Shown in pieces: positions 8,131 through 17,145 of a stretch of DNA of 64,000 nucleotides; position 1 is the first letter of the stretch; the number at the start of each line of letters is the position of its first letter. Position numbers and translations under genes: made by a program. This DNA comes from Tranquillimonas sp964472855 (GTDB lineage Bacteria; Pseudomonadota; Alphaproteobacteria; Rhodobacterales; Rhodobacteraceae). A model generated the notes under the pieces. That model searched no databases and had not been told where the DNA came from. It saw only the letters and a program-made list of their open reading frames with translations. Location of the stretch: NCBI GenBank assembly GCA_964472855.1, contig CAYYMJ010000001.1, forward strand, positions 62,001-126,000. Direction: 5' to 3'.

Positions 8131-8524
8131 GATTCGACTAAAACCTCCGTGTCGAAGTCGTGCGCCGCGCTTTGAAGTGGCAGCTTGTACGGCTTGGTGC
8201 CGCGGTTATGGTCCAACTGTGGACCGGTGGCGACGCTGATTCCCAGAAGAATCTGCGGAATTTCCGAGATTTGACCGGCGTGGTCTCTGCTTTGCCCGGC
8301 CGGCGTCCGGGTTTTCCTGGTCACCCGTTCCGGCACCCGGCGGCCAGGCGGCCGGCGGGGTTGCCGCCCGATGACTTAGGGCGCGGGCCGCCGCTGACCA
8401 GTGTCCGTTATCGGGCCGGCACGGGCGATCCGCGGCCGTTTCAGTCTGTTTGCGACCGTCTCCCCCCCTTGCCAAGCCTAATGTCGCAAACAGGCCAGTA
8501 TGGTCCATTCGCGACATTCGCCGG
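8131..8524. other. Upstream region of the dipeptide-type ABC operon, with a perfect 11-bp inverted repeat
   Basis: No convincing gene is present. The stretch should hold the promoter of the ABC operon (minus strand). Its distal part holds the arms CTGTTTGCGAC (8446-8456) and GTCGCAAACAG (8483-8493), separated by 26 bp. Confidence 0.5.
8446..8493. repeat. Perfect 11-bp inverted repeat downstream of the GH3 gene
   Basis: Arms CTGTTTGCGAC and GTCGCAAACAG are perfectly complementary around a 26-bp spacer containing an 8-C run. The element lies 32 bp past the stop of the GH3 gene and about 320 bp before the ABC operon. It could be a regulator site or an RNA hairpin; there is no T-run. Confidence 0.6.
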
Positions 8525-10210
8525 TCAATACACGGCGTCGCCTTGTCCGCAAAAGGGATCGACCGGGTTTTGCCGGTTCCAGGGCTGGCGGCCAAGCAGG
8601 CAGTCCAGCACCGCCGCCTGCATGGCCGGTGTGGCGGTGTAGGCATTGACATAGGCCGGCACGCGCGGCGCGTCATACAGATGATACGGGTGCCCGAACG
8701 AGATCATCAGGTGCGGTGTCGTGTGCCAGTCGCGCTGCATGGCGGCGATGAAATTGCCGGTCAGCCCCAGCCAGTCAAAGAATATCCGCCCACGGGTCAG
8801 CAGGCTTTCGTCGCCCGACAGGATCAGCACAAGGTCGAAGTCATCCGGGCTCTGGCCCTGCCCGGGCTGATGGTCGGTCACCTCGAAACCGGCCTTGGCC
8901 AGCATCGCCGGCAGGGCAAAGGGCATGGGCTGGGGCAGGAAGGGCAGCACGATGCCGCTGGACATCACGAGGATGCGGCGGTGGCGATCGGGCGACAGGG
9001 GCAACAGGCCCTTGGTATCCTTCACCAGCGTCGGGGCGCGGGCGATGGCGCGCGCGGCGGCCGGGGCGGCGGCGAGGGCCGCATACGGGGCGGCTGCGAC
9101 GGCGGGCGCCGGGGTGGCATCGCGCGTGCGCGCGCTGGTGGCCGCGGCTGCGCCCGCGCTGGCCAGCCCCAGACGCGCCTTGAGCGCGAGGAGGCGGCGC
9201 AAGGCGGCGTCAACCCGCGCGTCCGTCAGCCGCCCGTCGGCCAGAGCCGCCTGCAGAATGTGCATGTCGGCGCCAAGATCGGTGGCGAACAGGATCACGT
9301 CACAGCCATTCTGGATGATCTCGGGCAGGCAGGTCTGGCGCGGCGCCCACGCCCCCAGCCCGGCCATGGGCGTGGCATCGGACACGATCACGCCGTTGAA
9401 GCCAAGCTCGCCGCGCAAAAGCCCCTGCAACAGCGGCGACGAAACCGACGCGGGGCGATAGGCCTCGACCCCGACCGTGCCGGCGCCGGCGGCAAAGCCG
9501 ATATGCCCGGCCATGACCGACAGCACCCCGGCGGCGATGGCATCGCCGTAAAGCCGCCCGAAGCTGGCGCGCCAGTCGTCCAGCGACAGGGGCACCTGTG
9601 TCGTGACGAGGTGCTGGTCGCGGTCGTCATAGCCCTCGCCCGGCCAGTGTTTGACCGTCGCGGCGATGCCGGCCGCCTGAAAGGCCGTGGCCTGGGCCAG
9701 CGCGTGGCGGGCGATGCGGTCGGGGTCGGCACCAAAGCTGCGGGTGGCGACGATGGGGCTGCGAAAGGCGGCGTTGATGTCGACGACCGGCGAGAAGGCC
9801 CAGTTGACGCCGTGGGCCCGGGCCTCGGCCGCCATTTCGGCGGCGACGGCGGCGGTCAGGTCGGGGTCATCGACGGCGGCCAGAGCCAGCGGGTTGGGAA
9901 ACTCGGTGCCGCCCCGGATCGACATCAGCCCGCCCTCGATATCGGCGGCCACCAACAGGGGCAGCGGCGCGGCGTCGTTCATCGCCGCGATGGCGGCGCG
10001 GCTGGCGGCGCTGTCGGCCGAGGGGCGCAAGGTGATCCCGCCGGGGCCAAAGCGGGCGATGGCGGCGCATTGGTCGGCATCGGCCGGGTCGCAGTTCAGG
10101 TTGAACAACTGCGCCAGCCGCTGGTCGGGGGTCAGCGCGGCAAGGCTGTCTTCGACCCAGCCGGTCTGGGCCGGGGTCAGGTGAAACGGGGCTGTGGAAA
10201 GATCTGGCAT
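8525..10210 (-). CDS. Glycoside hydrolase family 3 protein (beta-N-acetylhexosaminidase-like)
   Basis: This 561-residue protein has a GH3 N-terminal barrel in residues about 1-345: ADIEGG, FSPVVDIN, KHWPGEG (residues 187-193, equivalent to the NagZ KHFPGHG) and VIVSDATPM with the predicted nucleophile D278. A Ala-rich low-complexity linker follows (about 345-395), then a second domain of about 165 residues resembling the GH3 C-terminal fold (RHRRILVMSSGIVLP, DLVLILSGDESLL). NagZ proper has only the barrel, so this is the longer two-domain type. No signal peptide is apparent, so it probably acts in the cytoplasm on N-acetylhexosaminides or muropeptide-derived sugars. It begins just after the 3' end of a decayed dehydrogenase gene on the same strand. 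Confidence 0.85.
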   Translation of the reverse strand: MPDLSTAPFHLTPAQTGWVEDSLAALTPDQRLAQLFNLNCDPADADQCAAIARFGPGGITLRPSADSAASRAAIAAMNDAAPLPLLVAADIEGGLMSIRGGTEFPNPLALAAVDDPDLTAAVAAEMAAEARAHGVNWAFSPVVDINAAFRSPIVATRSFGADPDRIARHALAQATAFQAAGIAATVKHWPGEGYDDRDQHLVTTQVPLSLDDWRASFGRLYGDAIAAGVLSVMAGHIGFAAGAGTVGVEAYRPASVSSPLLQGLLRGELGFNGVIVSDATPMAGLGAWAPRQTCLPEIIQNGCDVILFATDLGADMHILQAALADGRLTDARVDAALRRLLALKARLGLASAGAAAATSARTRDATPAPAVAAAPYAALAAAPAAARAIARAPTLVKDTKGLLPLSPDRHRRILVMSSGIVLPFLPQPMPFALPAMLAKAGFEVTDHQPGQGQSPDDFDLVLILSGDESLLTRGRIFFDWLGLTGNFIAAMQRDWHTTPHLMISFGHPYHLYDAPRVPAYVNAYTATPAMQAAVLDCLLGRQPWNRQNPVDPFCGQGDAVY

Positions 10211-10216
10211 GGCCGC

Positions 10217-11184
10217 TCAGCCCGGTTGGTGGTGGGACAGGGAGAGAATCGGCATCTGCGCGATCGTCGCGTCGGCGCGCCCTTCGGCGATGCCCGCCTT
10301 CAGCGACCCAGGCGGCGCCCACGCCAACCGCGTTACGACGCCGCTATCACGCGCCACCTGCTGGTAATTGGCGGTATCCCCGGCGCCGTTCCCGGTGGCA
10401 ACGGCCAGTGGCATCGGATTGCCGTCAACCGCGCCGGCGCGCGAGAAATCCGTCATGGCGACATGCAGCGGCAAGCCCGCCATGTCGTCGCCAGCCTGCC
10501 GCCGCCTGGTCCCGGCGACATCGGCCGTGGCAAAGGTGCCGGCGTCGGCGTGCGCCATGGACAGGAAATCGTTCGAGATCGCGTCCGTGTGCCCCGCGCC
10601 CGGCGCGCCGAGGTGAACCACATTCTCGCCCGGAATCCGCGGCGCCGGCCGAACCCGGGCGGCGGCGTCGCGAATGCCCGAGGTCATGATGTTCAAACGT
10701 TGCTGCCGGGCATGGCTGGGCGTGCGGCGCGGCAATGCGGCGACCATGGTGCCTGTGGCAGAGGCAACCTCGGCCCCCAGCGCCCGGGTTCTGCCGGGCA
10801 ACGTGGTGGCGAAGCCGATCACCGCCGCGGCGCGACGCAGGCCGGCCATCACACCGTCAGACCCGCGCATCGGCGCCTCGACATCGGCCGAGGGGTCCGC
10901 GCGCTGCGCGACGATGTCGCTGGCCGCGGCAGCCTCGCGGGCCGTCGCGACGGCGGCNNNNNNNNNNNNNNNNNNNNNNNNNNNNNNNNNNNNNNNNNNN
11001 NNNNNNNNNNNNNNNNNNNNNNNNNNNNNNNNNNNNNNNNNNNNNNNNNNNNNNNNNCGGCGTCGACATCGGCGCGCGACCGGTCGGCGACCACATTCAG
11101 CGCAAGGGCTCTTTCCGGCAGACGCCCGACCATGGCACCGCCTATCGGGCCCATGGCGACAAAGCCGATTTCGGGTTCAGACAT
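10217..11184 (-). pseudogene. Decayed 3-hydroxyisobutyrate dehydrogenase-family gene, interrupted by an assembly gap
   Basis: A strong AAGGAG site precedes ATG 11184, and the start MSEPEIGFVAMGPIGGAMVG is a typical NAD-binding N-terminus of the beta-hydroxyacid dehydrogenase family. After the N gap the frame still resembles the family (TTLPGRTRALGAEVA, TPSHARQQRLNIMTSG, GENVVHLGAPGAGHT). However, the catalytic segment that normally reads GAGHxxKxxNN is GAGHTDAISND: the essential Lys is replaced and the Asn pair is altered. The substrate-cysteine region (ASDIVAQRADPSADVEAPM) is also unrecognisable. Frames are largely kept, so decay here is mainly by substitutions. The family oxidises 3-hydroxyisobutyrate, tartronate semialdehyde and similar compounds. 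Confidence 0.72.
10958..11057. other. Assembly gap (100 N)
   Basis: Exactly 100 N, the placeholder for a gap of unknown size, inside the decayed dehydrogenase gene. Confidence 0.99.
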
Positions 11185-11590
11185 ACCGCTCTCCTTTTCC
11201 GGGCCCGCATGTTGCCGGTTCTTGCAATGGATACGGGTTGGGCCTTGGGCACAATAGGGCGGGTCGGCAGGGCGGGTCGGCAGGGCAGGCGGTGCTGGCC
11301 GATGCGGGGCGTCGTCGCCGGCCGCCGGCGGGTGTCTTTCCACATGCCACGTCGGGGGCACCGGCTGGCCGGTTCGGTGTCCGGCGCCGCCGCCAACGCG
11401 CAAACCCGCCAGCCCGCCAATTCACCAGCCCGCCAATCCACCAGCCCGCCAGCCCGCCAGCCCGCCACGTTATCGGCGACGCGGCCGCCCCCGGTCATCA
11501 TTGCCGTTTATTTCAGGTTGCCGCAGCCGGTCCTTGATAGCGCCGGGCGGCGATGCCCCGCCAGGCACCCTGCGGGTTTGCGCGGGTCGC
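11185..11590. other. Non-coding stretch with short tandem repeats
   Basis: No gene is supported. It contains two runs of short imperfect tandem repeats: GGGCGGGTCGGCA units near 11265-11300 and CCAGCCCGCCA units near 11405-11470. Confidence 0.65.
11404..11472. repeat. Imperfect tandem repeat of CCAGCCCGCCA-type units
   Basis: At least six copies of an 8-16 base unit (CCAGCCCGCC with AATT/AATC variants) lie head to tail, reading AGCCCGCCAATTCACCAGCC and onward. The units are too short and have no spacers, so this is not a CRISPR array. It is intergenic low-complexity DNA. Confidence 0.7.
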
Positions 11591-13249
11591 TTACAGCAGG
11601 ATCGTGACGATGCCGGGCCAGACCAGCATGACCGACAGCGCCAGAAGCTGAATGCAGATGAAGGGCAGGACCCCCCGAAAGATGTCGGTCAGCGAAACAT
11701 ACGGCGGGGCCACCGATTTCAGGTGAAACGCGGCAGGCCCGAAGGGCGGCGACAGCAGGCTGACCTGCATGTTCATGCAGAACAGCACCCCGAACCAGAC
11801 CGCGACATGTTTCGCGTCAAGCTGGCCGATCAAGCCGATTTCGTCGATCGGCAGCCGCTTGACGACGACCAGGAATACCGGGACGATCAAAAGGACGATC
11901 CCCACCCAGTCCATGAAGGCCCCGATGATCAGCAGGACCAGCATCATGGTCGGCAGCACCAGCATCGTCGGCATGCCCCAGCCCACGATCATGTTGGCAA
12001 CGAACACCGGGCCGCCGGCCAGCGTGTAAGCCCCCGCCAGGGCCGCCGCGCCTATCGTCACCCAGACGATGGCGCCGGTCGAACGCAGGGTGCGTATCAG
12101 CGCGTCCCAGATCAGCGCGACCGACGCTTCGCCCCGGGCCACGGCGATCACCAACACCGCCAGCGCGCCCATGCCCGCCGCCTCGGCAATGCCGGTGACG
12201 CCGCCATAGATCGAGCCCAGCACGACGCCGATGACCGCGAAGGGCGGCACAAGGCCCTTGCCGTGTTTCCATCCCTCGCGGCAGCGGTGGCGCCCAAAGA
12301 CGAAAAGGGCCAGCAGCACACAGATTGCCAAGACCCCGAGGATATAGGGAATATCGCCCGGCATGCCCCAGGTAGTCGCCGTTTCGCCTTTGCCCGGCAC
12401 GTTCCGGCCGGCGATCGTGAGAAGGACTGCCCGCAAGAGCAACAGGGCCGAAACGCCGCCCAGCAGCAGCGCCAGAAAGGCCCCGAACAGGCCGGCCTTT
12501 TGCTGGCCACGCGCGGCGCCTTCCCCGGGCTCGGGCAATGGCGCCAACGACGGGTTCAGGTTCACCCGCAGCACGATGTAGGCGATGATGAAGGACGCAA
12601 GCATCAACCCCGGGACGACCGCCCCGGTGAACAGGGTCCTGACCGGGGTTTGCGTGATCAGCCCATACATGATCAGCACGATCGACGGCGGGATCATGGT
12701 GCCAAGGCTGCCGCTGGCACAGACGGTGCCGACGGCAAGTTTCCGGTCATAGCCCAGCCGCAACATCTGCGGCAGGGCGATCAGGCCCAACAGCACGACC
12801 GTGCCGCCGATGATGCCCGACATGGCGGCCATGATCACGGCCATCAGCAAGGTGGCCACAGCGATGCCGCCGCGCAGACCGCTGAGCCAGAAGCCCAGCG
12901 CGTCATACGTCGCCCTGACAATGCCCGTGCGTTCAAGCAGCGCGGCCATGAAGATGAACAGCGGCACCGACAGCAGCACATGTTCGGTCATCAGATCGAA
13001 AATGTTCTGGGTCAGGGAATGAAATGCTTCTGTCCCCGGCCGCGATGTCAGCATTCCGGGTATCCGTTCGGCTTCGCAGGCGGCGAAATTCCGGACATGG
13101 CACCAGGGATCGGTCAGCAACGCAGGCTCGAACCTCATCACCAGCACCACAAGCGCCAGCGAAGCCGACGCCAGGCCCAGCGGCATGCCGATGGCCAGCA
13201 GAACGATCAGACCCAGGACCAGGACGATCGAGATTGTTCCGACGTCCAT
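11591..13249 (-). CDS. dctM: TRAP transporter large permease subunit (DctM family)
   Basis: A 552-residue integral membrane protein with many hydrophobic helices and DctM-family segments such as LLSVPLFIFMAALLERTGI, GGIAVATLLMAVIMAAMSG, CASGSLGTMIPPSIVLIMYG and GGVTGIAEAAGMGAL. It forms the Na+-driven transport channel of a tripartite ATP-independent periplasmic importer. It is longer than the typical 430 residues because of an insertion with two extra hydrophobic segments around residues 240-330. ATG 13249 lies 2 bp after the stop of the small subunit, with GGGAG upstream. No binding-protein gene is next to this pair. Confidence 0.92.
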   Translation of the reverse strand: MDVGTISIVLVLGLIVLLAIGMPLGLASASLALVVLVMRFEPALLTDPWCHVRNFAACEAERIPGMLTSRPGTEAFHSLTQNIFDLMTEHVLLSVPLFIFMAALLERTGIVRATYDALGFWLSGLRGGIAVATLLMAVIMAAMSGIIGGTVVLLGLIALPQMLRLGYDRKLAVGTVCASGSLGTMIPPSIVLIMYGLITQTPVRTLFTGAVVPGLMLASFIIAYIVLRVNLNPSLAPLPEPGEGAARGQQKAGLFGAFLALLLGGVSALLLLRAVLLTIAGRNVPGKGETATTWGMPGDIPYILGVLAICVLLALFVFGRHRCREGWKHGKGLVPPFAVIGVVLGSIYGGVTGIAEAAGMGALAVLVIAVARGEASVALIWDALIRTLRSTGAIVWVTIGAAALAGAYTLAGGPVFVANMIVGWGMPTMLVLPTMMLVLLIIGAFMDWVGIVLLIVPVFLVVVKRLPIDEIGLIGQLDAKHVAVWFGVLFCMNMQVSLLSPPFGPAAFHLKSVAPPYVSLTDIFRGVLPFICIQLLALSVMLVWPGIVTILL

Positions 13250-13251
13250 CC

Positions 13252-14160
13252 CTATTGCTCCCTTGCCCACGCGCCGTGGATCCTGGCGCGCGTGACATCG
13301 GTATCTGCGACACCGCTGCCGCCGACAGCGCGCTTGATGGCCTCCAGTTCGTCGTCGCCGAAATCGTCGGCGGCCGAATGCAACACCGGCTCAAGGTTCC
13401 AGTCGTTGATCAGGTTCAGAACCGACTGAAGCGCGACCAGGCAGACGACAATCAGAATCGCCGGCTGAACCGTGGCGAGGATCCGCGCGTCGAAGGCGGT
13501 GCCGAACATCTCCCAATTGTGGACTCCGGTGACAAACACCTGCTTGTAGCTGCCAAGCATCATGCCGATGGCAAAGATGACGAAGATCGCTGTCCAGATG
13601 GTGTCAAAAATCCGCTGCAACCAGCGCGGCGCCAGGTCGTGCAGTATGAAGATGCGGGTGTGACCGCGTTGCTGCATGGCGTAAAGGCCCGAGCACAGGA
13701 ACACGAAGCCGCCGATCCACAAGGCCAACGGGTTCGCCCAAAGCGTCGGCGCCTCGAATGCGAAGCGCCGGAAAACCCCGAACAGCATGACGCCGGTCAT
13801 CGCGATGATCAGCACCATGGCGACCCGGCCCACGAAGATCGCGAAACGATCGATGGCCCGCCACGCCTGAAATTCCATGCGCGTCGCCTTGACCCCGCGC
13901 ACGCCAAGCACCGCGAACAGGACAATCAGGACCAGCGCCGCCCAGTCGAGAATATCGGCAGCGCCGCCGAACAGTCCCGGCGGGTTTGGCGTGAGGTCCG
14001 CGGAATCGGACTGGGCCAGAACCTGCGCCTGTCTCGATGGGTCCGAATGCGGCGCCAGCGTCAGCATGTAGGCCGGCATGTGCCAGATCGCAAAGCCCGC
14101 CGACACAACGAAGCCGGACGGAAAAAACCACTCCCGGATGCCACCGGTTTCCTGTCGCAA
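13252..14160 (-). CDS. dctQ: TRAP transporter small permease subunit (DctQ family)
   Basis: A 302-residue membrane protein with four to five hydrophobic helices (WAALVLIVLFAVLGVRG, FVGRVAMVLIIAMTGVML, NPLALWIGGFVFLCSGLY, IFVIFAIGMMLGSY). It is longer than the usual 160-200 residues because of an N-terminal extension and a C-terminal acidic tail. The only start available after an in-frame stop is TTG 14160, preceded by GGGGAGGG. It partners the DctM protein encoded 2 bp downstream. A dead IS5-type transposase begins about 180 bp upstream, where a binding-protein gene might have been expected. Confidence 0.88.
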   Translation of the reverse strand: MRQETGGIREWFFPSGFVVSAGFAIWHMPAYMLTLAPHSDPSRQAQVLAQSDSADLTPNPPGLFGGAADILDWAALVLIVLFAVLGVRGVKATRMEFQAWRAIDRFAIFVGRVAMVLIIAMTGVMLFGVFRRFAFEAPTLWANPLALWIGGFVFLCSGLYAMQQRGHTRIFILHDLAPRWLQRIFDTIWTAIFVIFAIGMMLGSYKQVFVTGVHNWEMFGTAFDARILATVQPAILIVVCLVALQSVLNLINDWNLEPVLHSAADDFGDDELEAIKRAVGGSGVADTDVTRARIHGAWAREQ

Positions 14161-14289
14161 CGTGTGCCCTCCCCTTCAATCACGCAACGCAATCGTGGCG
14201 GATGAAATCCCGGACCGGGCAACGCCCGGCCCCGGCGCCGCCAGCAACGGAAAACCGCCCGCCGCCTGTCTTCACCCGATCCTGAACAT

Positions 14290-14911
14290 CAGGGCCTGTT
14301 AACTCTGTTTCATTACGCCGATTAATGTTAAGTATCTGTTATGAAACAGCTAACAAAAGAACAATTCGCGCCCGTTCTGCCCGTCCAGAAGGTTGAGCGG
14401 CGGAAATGCGCGGATTTCGTACCTGACGGTTTTCAATGCGGTCCGGTATGTCGCGAATGACGGCCGCAAGTGGCGCGCTTTGCCAACCGGCCGGGGCACC
14501 TGGCACGCCGTTTGCATCGGGATACGCCGCCGCGCGGATACCGCCGTTCAGGACCGTCTGTTTGACGCGCTTGGCAAGCACCGCATGATCCGGGCCATTG
14601 TCGATCGCCCCGGTCTGCACGGCACATCGGTCAATGTGCCTCCCAACAGCACCGGCGCGCCGGCCCTCATGCACATCTTGCGCGAAATTTCTCGGCCGAC
14701 GGCCCAGATTGATGCCCCACGGCGACCCGCGATCTCCCGCCGCGTGCGCACCGCGCCCGCTCTTGCGGCCCATGCTGCAAATGCACAGGGGTTTTCCGCG
14801 CCAGCCAGGAAGCTTGGGCCCTTGGTCCGACCAGACGCCGCCGGGCCCGGGCGGCCGCGCCCCTGCGCACCGCTGCCGCTGTTGCGGCCCATTCGTGCCT
14901 GCCACCCGTAA
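14290..14911 (+). mobile_element. Remnant of an IS5-family (IS427-like) insertion sequence
   Basis: The transposase start MKQLTKEQFAPVLPVQ (ATG 14341), then after a one-base shift SGGNARISYLTVFNAVRYVA, DGRKWRALP and WHAVCIGIRRRAD are hallmarks of IS5-type transposases. A later HGTSVNVPPNSTGA resembles the STSVKVHPDGTGA catalytic region, with the first catalytic Asp context lost. Further downstream the similarity fades. The left end probably lies near 14290 (GGGCCTGTTAACTCTG). A 9-bp inverted repeat CTGTTTCAT / ATGAAACAG (14305-14313 and 14341-14349) spans the start codon. No matching right terminal repeat is seen, so the element is truncated and inactive. Confidence 0.75.
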
Positions 14912-14923
14912 AGGTTACACTCG

Positions 14924-15886
14924 ATGCCCGATCTCTTCGCCATCTCCCCGCTGAGCCAGGCCATGCGCGACGCGCTGGCGCCACATTTCACCGTCTGCCA
15001 TATCGCCGACATGCACGACCCGGTCGCCTGGCTCGACACCAACGGCACCGGCATCCGCCACGCGCTGACCGACGGACATCTCGGGCTGCGGCCCGAGTTT
15101 CTCGACCGGCTGCCAGACCTCGAACTGATCAGCAGCTTCGGCGTCGGCTATGACGGCATCGACACCAGCGCCGTGACCGCCCGCGGCGTGATCGTCACCC
15201 ATACACCGGACGTGCTGAACGACGAGGTCGCCACCACCGCCATGCTGCTGTTCCTGTCGTGCTATCGCAACTGGGAGGCCGAGCTGCGCCATGCACGCCG
15301 GGGCATCTGGGCAACCCGGGGCAACCTGCCCCTGTCGCGCAGCGCCGACAATCGCCACGTCGGCATTCTGGGGCTGGGGCGCATCGGCATGCAGACGGCC
15401 CGGCGGCTGCAGGCCTTCGGGGCCGAGATCAGCTATCACACGCGCACCCCCCGCGACGTGCCCTACCGCTATTGCGACGACCTGCGCACCATGGCCGGCG
15501 ATGTCGACGCACTGATCTCGATCGTGCCCGGCGGCGCGGCAACCCGGCACATCATCGACGCGGCGGTGCTGGACGCGCTTGGTCCCGAGGGCGTGCTGGT
15601 CAACGTCGGTCGCGGCAGCAGCGTGGACGAAACCGCCCTGATCGCGGCGCTTAACGAAAACCGGCTGGGCTGGGCCGGGCTGGACGTGTACGACGACGAG
15701 CCGCAAATTCCCGCCGGCCTGCGCGACCATCCCAGAACCATCCTCGCGCCACATGTCGGCAGTGCAACGGTCGAAACCCGGGCCGCGATGGGCAAACTGA
15801 CATGTGACAACCTGATCCACCACCTGACCGGCCAACCCCTGCTGACCCCAATTGCCGAAAGCCGCCACCTGCTGCCACCAGCCTGA
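14924..15886 (+). CDS. D-isomer-specific 2-hydroxyacid dehydrogenase (glyoxylate/hydroxypyruvate reductase-like)
   Basis: A 320-residue enzyme of the D-2-hydroxyacid dehydrogenase family, reducing 2-oxoacids such as glyoxylate or hydroxypyruvate with NAD(P)H in the cytoplasm. The catalytic trio is in place: Arg in VNVGRGSSVDE, Glu in DVYDDEP and His in APHVGSAT. The nucleotide-binding turn is HVGILGLGRIGMQTARRL, and the domain hinge LISSFGVGYDGID is canonical. It stands alone on the plus strand between an IS remnant and a decayed SDR gene, so its pathway is unclear. The length is normal and no damage is seen. Confidence 0.92.
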   Translation: MPDLFAISPLSQAMRDALAPHFTVCHIADMHDPVAWLDTNGTGIRHALTDGHLGLRPEFLDRLPDLELISSFGVGYDGIDTSAVTARGVIVTHTPDVLNDEVATTAMLLFLSCYRNWEAELRHARRGIWATRGNLPLSRSADNRHVGILGLGRIGMQTARRLQAFGAEISYHTRTPRDVPYRYCDDLRTMAGDVDALISIVPGGAATRHIIDAAVLDALGPEGVLVNVGRGSSVDETALIAALNENRLGWAGLDVYDDEPQIPAGLRDHPRTILAPHVGSATVETRAAMGKLTCDNLIHHLTGQPLLTPIAESRHLLPPA

Positions 15887-15949
15887 CCGGCAGGCAGGAC
15901 GGGTCTGGAAATGGCGAAAAGGCGCGGCCAGCCCCTCCCCGGCGCCGCG

Positions 15950-16710
15950 TGGTGCATCGGCGCCCCATCCAACCGCCACCGACGGTCTGGGTCTCTCCGG
16001 TCAACTGCTTCGACGGCGCCAAAGCCAGGAACACGGCCAGCCCGGCATAATCCCCCGGCGCCCTCGGAGATACGGTCCGGATTGGCCACGCTGCGGTCGG
16101 CATCGTTGCGCACAACCTCGGTATCTTCGGTGGCGACATGGCCCGCAGCACTGCCACTCCCGTTCACTCCCTGGCTTGCCCATTCACTGGCCGGCGCCCG
16201 GTTCAGCTGCCCGCACCCGCTATTCGACGCCCAATAGCCGGGCGCGCGGGTGCCGCCCGGAACCTCAGCCGAGAGGCCGTGAAAATGACCCTGCCCGACC
16301 CGCGCGCCACCATGCCCCGGCCAATCTCGCGGCTCAGGATCAACCGGCCCGACAGGTCGACCGCGATCACCATGTCCCAAATCTCGTCGGATGTTCTGCC
16401 GCCGCGGTCCGCCGAAACGAGCCAGCGTTGCTGACAACGATGTCGGCGGCCACCCCGCCGGCCGCCAGTCGCGTGACAAAGGCCCTCAGCGACCCGCTCG
16501 CGCGGTCGCAAAAGTCACCCCGACAGGTGCGAAAGCGGCGCCCCAAGGCGGTAACCGCCTGCGCGTCGGCGCTGTCCGATGCTTCGACCGTGGCCGACAC
16601 CCAGACAAACTCGGCGCCGGCCCCGGCCGATACCTCGACAATGGCGCGTCAGATACCGCGCTCGCAGCCAGTCACCAGCGCCGTCTTGCCGGTCAATGGC
16701 TGTCGCAACC
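15950..16710 (-). pseudogene. Decayed KduD-like short-chain dehydrogenase
   Basis: Pieces in shifting frames follow the order of an SDR of the 2-dehydro-3-deoxy-D-gluconate 5-dehydrogenase type. They are LTGKTALVTGCERGI (cofactor site), VSNAGSFRRTAAAEHP, MVIAVDLSGRLILSREIGRG, GSGRVIFTASRL, then APGYWASNSGCGQLNRA and TEVVRNDADRS, ending GETQTVGGGWMGR. The catalytic YxxxK is YWASN: Tyr is kept and Lys is lost. At least two frameshifts are needed to join the pieces, and a stop follows the cofactor motif. In uronate catabolism an intact homologue would act with KduI. No other such gene is seen nearby. Confidence 0.7.
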
Positions 16711-17145
16711 CCGGGTGAACACGGGCAGATCGCCCGAACGCAATGCCACCAACCCCGACCGCCACCAGCCCATTTTCAACGCCATCCCGGCCCGCGACCC
16801 CGTCGCGCCCGATACCGCCCTGCGCGACCGCATCGCTCCCGCCAGAAAACAGGTCCCGAAAACGTTCAACGATCTCCGAAGCACCCCCCCCATCGGGCAG
16901 GCCGCCACCGCCGCCAAAGGCGTTTCGCGTCACCCCCGAACCACCCGACGCCGCCTGAATTCATGCAACCCGCCACATGATGCGCCCCCGGTCACATCAA
17001 ACGCACAACGCCACAGATCGCAGAACAATCAGTCCCGGTCTTCTTTGGCTGGTCAAATACCTCGGGGGGTGAAGGCGCGGACACCGCGCCGAGGGGGGCA
17101 GCGCCCCCCTCCCTGCCGCGCCCTGGCACAGGGCGCAACCGCGCG
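16711..17145. other. Degenerate intergenic stretch, no recognisable gene
   Basis: Only low-quality frames are seen here. The right end contains a dispersed type B repeat (17050-17115). Confidence 0.55.
17050..17115 (+). repeat. Dispersed GC-hairpin repeat, type B, copy 1
   Basis: It reads TCAAATACCTCGGGGGGTGA, then an imperfect GGCGCGG/CCGCGCC arm pair, then GGGGGGCAGCGCCCCCC. The same order occurs at 28387, 33850 and, inverted, at 29476. It sits just past the 3' end of coxM. Confidence 0.75.

Noticed and set aside
6178..8175. Long plus-strand open frame opposite the ABC binding-protein gene, and similar antisense frames at 46821-49583 and 59417-61645
   Set aside because: They have the same composition artefact, with His/Arg/Gln-rich sequence, no ribosome sites and no recognisable domains; the opposite strand encodes clear proteins.
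8127..8336. Small minus-strand open frame of 69 codons overlapping the start of the ABC binding-protein gene
   Set aside because: No ribosome site or family similarity is visible, and it overlaps the start of a well-supported gene; it most likely lies in the leader region.
11404..11472. Possible CRISPR array
   Set aside because: Units are only about 8-16 bases, lie directly head to tail without spacers, and no cas genes are present.
16649..16933. Minus-strand Gly-rich frame upstream of the KduD-like pseudogene
   Set aside because: Only its last residues (LTGKTALVTG) are meaningful, as the start of the pseudogene; the rest is low-complexity.
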